From: Gelatoporia subvermispora B
Lineage: Eukaryota; Basidiomycota; Agaricomycetes; Polyporales; Gelatoporiaceae
Assembly (NCBI GenBank): GCA_000320605.2
Contig: KB445801.1
Span: 627,371-691,370, forward strand
Reading direction: 5' to 3'
Length of the DNA: 64,000 bases
Shown: piece after piece, positions 57,062 through 64,000 of the stretch
Position numbering within the stretch: the stretch's first letter is position 1
Layout: each line of letters opens with the position of its first letter
Notes under the pieces: model-generated
What the model saw: only the letters and a program-made list of their open reading frames with translations
Told to the model about the DNA's origin: nothing
The model's database searches: none
Made by a program: the position numbers and the translations under genes

Positions 57062-58546
57062 ATGGACAGCGCCGCCAAAAAGACGCTACCCTCGAAGCGG
57101 TCCTTCGTGTCCAAGCACACCCTGCACGCCCACCGCGTGCACGACTCCCCCGCCTATGACGCCTCCGAGGAGGACAACGACCCGCTCACCGACGACCCCT
57201 CCGCCGCCCCCTCCGGCCCCGCGCTCCACATCCCCGCGCCCCGTGCGCGCGCATCGCGCCGACACGCGCTCGCGGCCGTGCTCGACGACTCGGACGCCGG
57301 CATCGACTCGCCCACGTACGACGGGGACATCGAGAGCAGCACGACGGCGGGCCCGGACCACGACACCCCGCACCGCTACCCGTCGTCGCTTGCGTCCAGT
57401 GTCCCATCCCCATCCTCCACTCCAGCGCCCGCCAGCCAGGCGACTCCGCCCGCATATCTGCCCAGCAATGGCACTCCGCAGAACATCGACCCAGAGGCGT
57501 TCAACCCCGCCGCACTCACACCGGAAGACATCCAGCAATTCGTCCGGAGCGTCATCGCTGGCACGGACCCTGCTGCGCCTGTCCGGACGTACAAGATCAA
57601 CCCCCCGCCGGCGGATCGGCCTGTACGCATCTATGCGGACGGCGTATATGACATCTTTCACTTCGGGTCCGTATCCATTGAGTATACTCCTTGTGCGCCT
57701 GAGTTAACCTTTTCGACAGACACGCGCTGCAATTGCGCCAAGCCAAGCTATCGTTCCCGACACTGTCCTCAGCAAATTCGTCGGAGCCATCATCCGGAGT
57801 ACATCTCCTCGTGGGCGTGAACTCGGATGTGCAATGCGCGGAGCACAAGAACTCGCCAGTGATGACACACACTGAACGGTATGTGACTTGCTGCCGCGCA
57901 TTCGCAATCAACACGCTTTGCGGCTTGTCTTGATGTCTCACTCATTGACAATACCTCCGCGCCTCAGGATCGAAGCAGTCCGGCATTGTCGTTGGGTAGA
58001 CGAGATCATTCCCGACGCACCGTGGGTCGTCGACGAGGCGTTTATTCAGAAGGTGCGTGTTCCTCAATATCTGCCTTTGCATACACATACCATTACCTGT
58101 GTTACAGCATAAAATCGACTATATTGCACACGACGAAGACCCATACGCAAGTGCGGGGTCCGACGACGTCTACGGCTACGCCAAAAGTCAGGGTATGTCC
58201 TCTGCTCCACCCACGCACATTCTTGCCCACTCATCTGCCCCTCTCTGCGTGCCCTCTCACTTCTGTCATTGTCCTCTTGCCGAAACCCACGTTCTGTTTC
58301 CTGCGCATTCACCATTCTCTCACGCCCCGGTCCCGACACTGGCTGTCGTATGCAGGCAAGTTCCTCCCGACGCGCCGCACACCGGGAATCTCTACCAGCG
58401 GCCTCCTCGCGCGTATCGTGGAGCGGTACCGGTCGCGTGGACTGGACGCGAAGCTCGAGCGCTTCGGATGTGGAGAGCTTGCCGCGGAGCGGTGGGGCGC
58501 AGAAAGCGCAAATGACTCTCAGGGAGAAGCGCAAAGGCAAAGCTAG
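57062..58546 (+). CDS. PCT1: Choline-phosphate cytidylyltransferase
   Basis: It makes CDP-choline from CTP and phosphocholine, the rate-limiting step of the Kennedy route to phosphatidylcholine. The model is 374 residues in five exons: 57062-57666, 57720-57878, 57968-58052, 58108-58192 and 58356-58546. Residues 1-190 are a disordered Ser/Pro/Asp-rich leader. The catalytic domain starts at [18 protein letters not shown] with the HxGH motif at His200-His203, then [35 protein letters not shown] and [15 protein letters not shown] (RTxGIST signature). The usual amphipathic lipid-sensing helix after the catalytic core appears short. A frame opening upstream at 56753 would extend the N-terminus but overlaps the divergent gene, so I took ATG 57062. 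Confidence 0.92.
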
Positions 58547-59562
58547 TATGCAATTAAAGGAAACGGGTATCTGGGACATACTAGGGGATCAATGTATACA
58601 TGCGTTCAGGGAAGGAGGCGGGTTGGTCTGTTGTGCTTTACGAGAACACTGCTCAGCATTGTGGTGCTTGACGACCCATTGGTCTGCTGTGTCAGGGGCA
58701 GTAGCATGGGGTATACTTGACCGGTTCCCACAACTAAGAATTGTGGATCGTGAAAAGCTTCTTGCTCCACTTAAAATGACTACGGTCGTCAGGATTGACT
58801 ATCATAATTGATTCCTGCCGTAGTTGCGCATCCGCACCGGTGCTATATGTTTGATGACAGTAAAGACAACGATGTTCAGAGACACTATTATGAATGCCGT
58901 ATTTACGCGTACGTCTTGAGCGTCCGAGCGGACCAGACATATATAATTTACTCCCGTTGCCCAAGTTCCGAATCCACGCGATTATTTTCGTATCTTGACT
59001 GCGCTTCGGACTTGGTGTAAACTTAGCTTGAACGTCGAACATATTGCCAAACGGGATCGACGAGTATCTTTCGTAAGCACGGATGGAGCCGCGCGACTCT
59101 GCGAGGTTACATCGTCCATCACACAGGCCCTTCAGGCAAAACCGATGGGACAATTGGCTAGACTTCAGCTTACATCCCAACGACTCAGACCCCGCGCGAA
59201 GCTTGTTCGGCACAGGCATTGATATCATTGCCAACTACGTCTTCCCCCAGTCCGAGCAGCTCGCCGCCATTGAGGACGGCCTGGAATTCCGAGGCTGAGT
59301 CTACGGTTCTTCCAACTTCATAACACGTGGAATCACCAAAATCATGTTCGTGGCGTATACGCAGTCGTACGCGGGACAACTGCACTCCTGGTCGCACGCA
59401 GCGAAGTGCGCCATGGCGAATTTGACACTGATGGATATCACAGTGGCAGAGTGACGTGCATTTGAAACGTACTATTACACAGGCCACATGAGCAGAACCT
59501 ATCCAAGATACTAGTAATGTGGGTCTGAGAACTTCCGCAACCGCATCAGGAAAACATCCATT
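58547..59562. other. Intergenic interval
   Basis: About 1 kb. A plus-strand frame near 59140-59298 reads NRWDNWLDFSLHP ... FRG and a minus frame covers 59234-58734. Neither has motifs or a supported exon chain, so I leave both uncalled. No RNA gene or repeat was recognised. Confidence 0.35.
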
Positions 59563-60900
59563 TTACTTGCCTGCCTTTTTGGTTCTTGGGCGCGACTTTG
59601 ACACCTTTTTGGCGCGCAACAGGGCGGTGAAGACGCCAGCAAGCCTCGAAAGGCAGGTAGAAGGCGTCAAAGTCAACGCGATGTTTTCCTGATGCGGGTA
59701 TATGACATCCACATATCACTATGGCATGGAACTTCAAACGGACCAGGGAGACGCAACATTACCTACTGCGGCGGTATCTGTGCAATACCCATGCACGTCA
59801 TGGTAAATATCTTCCCAATCAGTGCGTTCGAGTTGTTTCGCTGCATCTACAAACCTGCTTGCCCGAGGTATGAGGGTGGGGACACCTTGTATGGGTCTAA
59901 CGGCATCTCCCCAGTTGTTCACAGTAAAGCCGTCAAGCGGATCCGGGGGAATAATCAATTCACCAGTGCGCCAAAAGCTCAGCGCGCGTTCAACCTAAAT
60001 AATTTCCGTTAGGTCCAACATGTCGCCATTATCTCTTCCTACATACTTACCGCCAGCAATGATAGAATCAGTGCCCCAATAGGCCGGTCCTGAACTTTGT
60101 GCTGATCGGGAATGTTCTCCGTTGATTCGATGTGTACAACAAAAGTACGGAGCACTAGCTCGTGGCGGAAGTATCCCTATATATTAGACCATTAGTTTCG
60201 GTAGGGGTCATTAAGACTAGTGCATACGAACAGATCTTGAGCTCGGATCGCTGGCGTTCCATATCTTCCAATGAAATGGCGCGTCATTGTCTGGATCGCC
60301 GAGCAAATTCTGGATAAACGTAGCAATTTCCTCGTGATCACATAATTTGGCGGCATGAATCATCGTCTTCACAGCACCCAGGGCAACTTCACCCAAATGT
60401 GTTTGCCACCGGATGGTCGCCTTGGTGAGCTGACGAATATCAGATTGTTCATTTGACAGTGACGGGCAAGGTCAACCACGAGAATATGTTGAATGCAAGT
60501 CAGTCAACGACATCAAGATGAGATTATCTCCACTCACATATGCACAAGTGCTATCGATATTCAGGACAGGGTAATTTCCCCGCGTGAAGCCGCATTCACG
60601 CAATCCTTGTACATCACCTTTACTAAGGTAAGTCCATGGTGGCTGCGCTCCAACAAGCTCCAGGGCATAGGGAAGCAATCCTTCCTCAAAATCCCCGGGC
60701 TCCGGAGTTGTGGTCTGTACATCCTGCAGCGGCTGTACGTGGCATGTGTTGGTCGAGCCGGTCCCCGTTTGACAAGTATTACTGTAAGCCCGCGGAATCC
60801 ACATCCGTGAGCCTAGGATCGCGTGAATATTGCGCTCCCTAGGTTCAAACTCCACACGTTTAATGCGCTGTAATTTTGCAGTAAGTAAGGCTCCAACCAT
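59563..60900 (-). CDS. Hypothetical protein, five exons
   Basis: The model is 346 residues with exons 60900-60538, 60429-60232, 60176-60051, 59994-59767 and 59688-59563. All four introns fall in phase 0 with plausible GT-AG sites, which supports a real gene. The start is MVGALLTAKLQRIKRVEFEP; the middle contains VALGAVKTMIHAAKLCDHEE and VVHIESTENIPDQHKVQDRP; exon 4 has DPLDGFTVNNWGDAV. The tail is basic (RAKKVSKSRPRTKKAGK) and resembles a nuclear localisation signal. I recognise no family or catalytic motif. An alternative frame for the last exon ends at 59546. The gene is the last one before the transposase-bearing end of the window. Confidence 0.55.
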
Positions 60901-61281
60901 TTTCTTTACTTTACGTTTATAAACCGTTTGAACCCTCTAAAATTACTTTGTATTTAATCCGTAGCTGTACAAAGTAACTACAAAGTTATAAAATGTTTTA
61001 TGTTTGCAATTCTCATATCGTATGCTGGGCTATCACGGGATGTTCGTATGCCATTAGATACAGCACGAGGCTACGAGACGCCTCGCATAAACACCAGCGT
61101 GAGCCATGATCCTTAGCCGAAGCAGACATGAGGCTACGATACGCCTCACGCGCGTCGCAATATACTCGTCACATGACCTTTTATCTTTGCAGCACGGGCA
61201 TTCGAGGTCAGCCGCACTATCTGTGTCTGTTGCTGAGACTCGAAACCGTTCTCGATTCTGTCAAACCACAGTACATACAAC
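60901..61281. other. AT-rich spacer with two related hairpins upstream of the hAT gene
   Basis: Bases 60901-61020 are AT-rich (TACAAAGTAACTACAAAGTTA). Two 20-bp imperfect palindromes follow: CGAGGC...GCCTCG at 61066-61085 and TGAGGC...GCCTCA at 61129-61148, both with loops of the form TACGANAC. The stems differ by a compensated pair. They may be subterminal transposase sites or regulatory elements of the transposase gene. Confidence 0.5.
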
Positions 61282-64000
61282 ATGGGAACAGCTACAAAGT
61301 CTCAGGCAACCTCTATCAAAATCGACGACCTCGAAAACCTTGTTGCGAGCATCACGGACTTGTGCGCAAATCTTCCCGACCACATCCTAGACGGTACACG
61401 CGAGGACAAAATTGCTCATGTCATGGTCCATGTCGAGGGAGACACCCAGTGGGAGACCTTCAACCGACGCCTTGAAGTCCTCTTTGGGCCCGGCTGCTAC
61501 GATGAGCAGGGGTATCTTACCCATGTTCGGCGTGGTCGGCACGGTATGAAGATGGTGACCAACTACTTGGGAATTATCATAGGCGAGGATGCGATGCGCC
61601 CATTCTATGAGCTCATGTTCAATAAGCTCCAACGGCTCGAAGCCGATCTACGAAAAATAAAGTGAGGATTGAATTTGCTATTCAATCTTGTGTTACTCAC
61701 CTTGCCTTTACCAGAGCCAAGTCGGCAGAGGAGCCGTCGGGCACTGATGAGGCCCCATCGACGCTCGTGCAGGATGTCCCTACGCCATCCTCAGAGATCG
61801 AACAACCCGGTAATAAGCAAACTGACACACCTATCGACCCAACTACCCGGCGGCAGCTTGCCCAGATTGCGAAAAATGTTATGAACCAGGCTTGTGGGAT
61901 GGGAAAGAGTGGCAAGGGTAAGGCGAAGAAGAGCAAGGGTACAAGTGCACCCAAGCAAAAGGGAGCCGCGACAGTCACCATCCAGGCCTTAGCGTATAAT
62001 GGTTAGTTCTCGTAGGCTATATGCGACATGAAATCAAACTCACCTTTACAGATCTCTCCCGCCATGACAAGGACAAGGCGTACAAGGACAAAGCAGGCCG
62101 CCGGGAGCGCAGCAGCTCGGAGTCGACCGTTCCGAGCCTACACCTGGACAAGGATGGTCTTGAGTTTGTCCCAGGGTCGGAGTCTTCGGGCTCTGAGTCT
62201 GCAGATGAGCTCAGTGAGACCTCCACAATGGTGAGATATTGTATTCCTTACCAGTAATCACCTGTTTACAATGCTTTGGGGAAGGGGGATGTCCAGGAGC
62301 TAGTCACTGAGAAGCCCAAGTCCAAAGTCGAGAGCAAGAAACGGCGACGAAAGCAGAAGAGAGACAAGGCGATCAAAAAGCGCAAGGAACTGGCAGGAGT
62401 GTCGCAGAAGAACCCCAAAGTTGTCACCGTCAGCTCTGAGTCCGAGTCCGATGGCCAGTTAGCGATACGCAAGGTTGATAAACACGAAGCTGGAGTTGAG
62501 AAACGCCACGAGGCTGGGACACGTGGCCCGCTCAACCAGACGCTCCAGCACTGGCACAAGCCCAGAGCCGCCCTAAGCCAGAAGGGTGGGAAACGCTGGG
62601 TTTTCGCCTGCCGATACTGCAGGTCTCAGCGCTCAGTCAAGCGCACAGACAAGGCTGCGACCTTTCAAGACGAACATCCAAAACCCAACCTCGGTAACCT
62701 CTCTACTCACTTGCGAACTGACCACCCCGACAAGAACAGCGACGCTCGCGATTCCGACAAGGCCACAGATGCTGCAACTGACGACGACTCCAGCAATATG
62801 ACCTGGGCCAGAGGTCTAAAGTCACATGGGAGCCGACAGCTCATGGACAAGTTTCTCGCTGACGGACTGGACAATCCGCGAATTGAGCCGACGCAGGATG
62901 GCTTCCAGACCATGTTTGCCTTGTGGGTATTCGATGACGACTTGCCGTTCACCATGGGAGAGTCGGGTGGCCTCAGGCGAGTCTTCCAGTATATCCAGAG
63001 TCGATTCCCTCTCCCCTCCGACACAACCATTCGCAACATCCTTGCACGGACATGTGTGCAGCTGCACAATGGTCTCGTAAAAGAACTCGCAGTACGTTCG
63101 TTGCATTTGGTTGATGTTTTGTTTTTGCTGACATGTCCAGGCGGTGACCTCTCGCATTGCATATTCTACAGACACATGGACCACTCCGCAAATGGTTTTC
63201 ACATTTGCGGGGACCCTGGCCCACTTCATTGATGACCAATGGTCATTGAAGACTCGCCTAGTCGATTTTCGACACCTCGCAGATGACGAGCACCGTGGAG
63301 TTCGTGCCGCAAAGGTGTTCGTAGAATCTGGCTCCAAACGCGGCAGCTTGAATAAGATAAGTCCAAATTTACTGTTCCTAAGCGAAACAACTAATCTCTC
63401 TCATGTTTACTTCATAGCTGTCACGATGGACAATGCCTCAGCAAATATGGTTCTCGCTCGCACTCTCGAGCGTCTGTTACGCGATCGATACGACATCTCT
63501 TTCAATGCAGAGAACGGCTACATCCGCTGCCTGGCCCACGTAGTTAATCTCGTGGTCCAGAAGGTCATGCATGCTCTCGGTGAAGCTGAAGACCCGGAAG
63601 AAGTTGACTACTATCTTGCACAAAAGTTCCTCCCCCTTCATTATGATGCTACGGCTGATGATGTTGTCCAGAACCTCGAGAGTTCTGAACTTGCAGACAC
63701 AGACGAGCGAGAGTGTAGCAACCAGGGCGAACACGACAAAATGGAGCTAGATGTGGAAAGTCCAGCACGTCTAACTCCGACTCAAAAAGTGAGTCTTCTC
63801 GTCTTTCATTCAAAATGTGAATGCTTATCGAATTAATTTAGCTTCGCATTACGATTCGGAAGATTGTTAGCTCTCCACAGCGTCGCTCGTTGTACAGACG
63901 TTGCGCCAAGGAGAAATTCGCCGGCAAGAAGAAGTACGATGGCCTGGAGAAACTCATGCCAATTCGGGATGTGGTCACGCGATGGAACTGTACTCATGCG
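61282..64000 (+). CDS. BED zinc-finger / hAT-superfamily transposase (3' truncated by window end)
   Basis: This DNA-transposon protein would bind element ends and cut and paste DNA. Exons readable so far are 61282-61661, 61715-62001, 62052-62230, 62297-63091, 63141-63360, 63418-63788 and 63842 onward to the window edge. The N-terminal 330 residues are charged and low-complexity with basic clusters (KKRRRKQKRDKAIKKRK). A BED finger follows: CRYC, then HLRTDHPD. The hAT core shows YSTDTWT (first catalytic Asp), TMDNASANM (second) and RCLAHVVNLVVQ; the hAT dimerisation region lies beyond the window. No stop or frameshift is seen in the portion present, so it may be a young element or a domesticated gene. 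The donor after exon 5 (GTCCAA) is weak. Confidence 0.8.

Noticed and set aside
58734..59298. Opposing open frames between CCT and the hypothetical gene
   Set aside because: They overlap each other, have no splice-supported extension, and the plus-strand piece (DNWLDFSLHP) is too short to identify.
1..64000. tRNA, rRNA, CRISPR arrays, bacterial promoters or operons
   Set aside because: None seen; splice structure and protein content are fungal nuclear. Small RNA genes would need a covariance-model search (tRNAscan-SE, Infernal) to exclude properly.

Overview
The window is nuclear DNA from a basidiomycete fungus, most likely an agaricomycete related to the polypore wood-decay fungi. Genes sit on both strands and are cut by many short introns of about 47-80 bases with GT(RNGT)...YAG ends. 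The recognisable proteins are eukaryotic (GEN1, TFIIE-beta, PAN3, CCT, peroxisomal Lon), and several families present, such as the MLKL-like kinases and the 'GLPLW' proteins, are ones I associate with Agaricomycetes. Exon models were built by hand from splice signals, reading phase and family motifs. Nearly all close in frame; the exceptions are stated in the entries.

Layout. 0-6 kb: the 3' end of an unknown gene, a GEN1/Yen1 Holliday-junction resolvase (-), and a TKL/LISK-type kinase with a C-terminal C1 zinc finger (+). 6.3-9.8 kb: a 16-exon gene (-) joining an MLKL-like N-terminal helical domain to a kinase-like domain without HRD or DFG motifs. 10.5-12 kb: a probably decayed member of the GLPLW family (-). 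13.8-17.4 kb: peroxisomal Lon protease ending in the PTS1 tripeptide SRL (-). 17.7-25.8 kb: a direct tandem duplication of about 3.3 kb, each unit with one intact six-exon GLPLW gene (+). 26.7-30.2 kb: a coiled-coil TKL kinase of 1036 residues (+). 31.5-35.4 kb: divergently transcribed TFIIE-beta (-) and PAN3 (+). 36.8-40.6 kb: a Cid1-type nucleotidyltransferase (non-canonical poly(A)/poly(U) polymerase) with a long disordered tail (+). 41.5-53.6 kb: two copies (both -) of a large three-exon family that I do not recognise, with a tyrosinase gene (+) and a 236-bp MITE-like element between them. 54-58.5 kb: a membrane-anchored YtcJ-like amidohydrolase (-) divergent from choline-phosphate cytidylyltransferase (+). 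59.6-60.9 kb: a conserved-looking hypothetical gene (-). 61.3-64 kb: a BED/hAT transposase gene (+) cut by the window end.

Function. Housekeeping genes (DNA repair, transcription initiation, mRNA deadenylation and tailing, phosphatidylcholine synthesis, peroxisomal proteostasis) alternate with accessory tracts of duplicated unknown genes, decayed copies and mobile-element traces. Neighbours are not organised in operons. Two short divergent promoters (TFIIE-beta/PAN3 and amidohydrolase/CCT) may be shared. The observations I rate highest are the complete MLKL-like gene, the unrecognised paralogue pair with a conserved C-X2-H-X5-C-X-C-W motif, the MITE with a 7-bp target-site duplication, and four predicted GC-AG introns.
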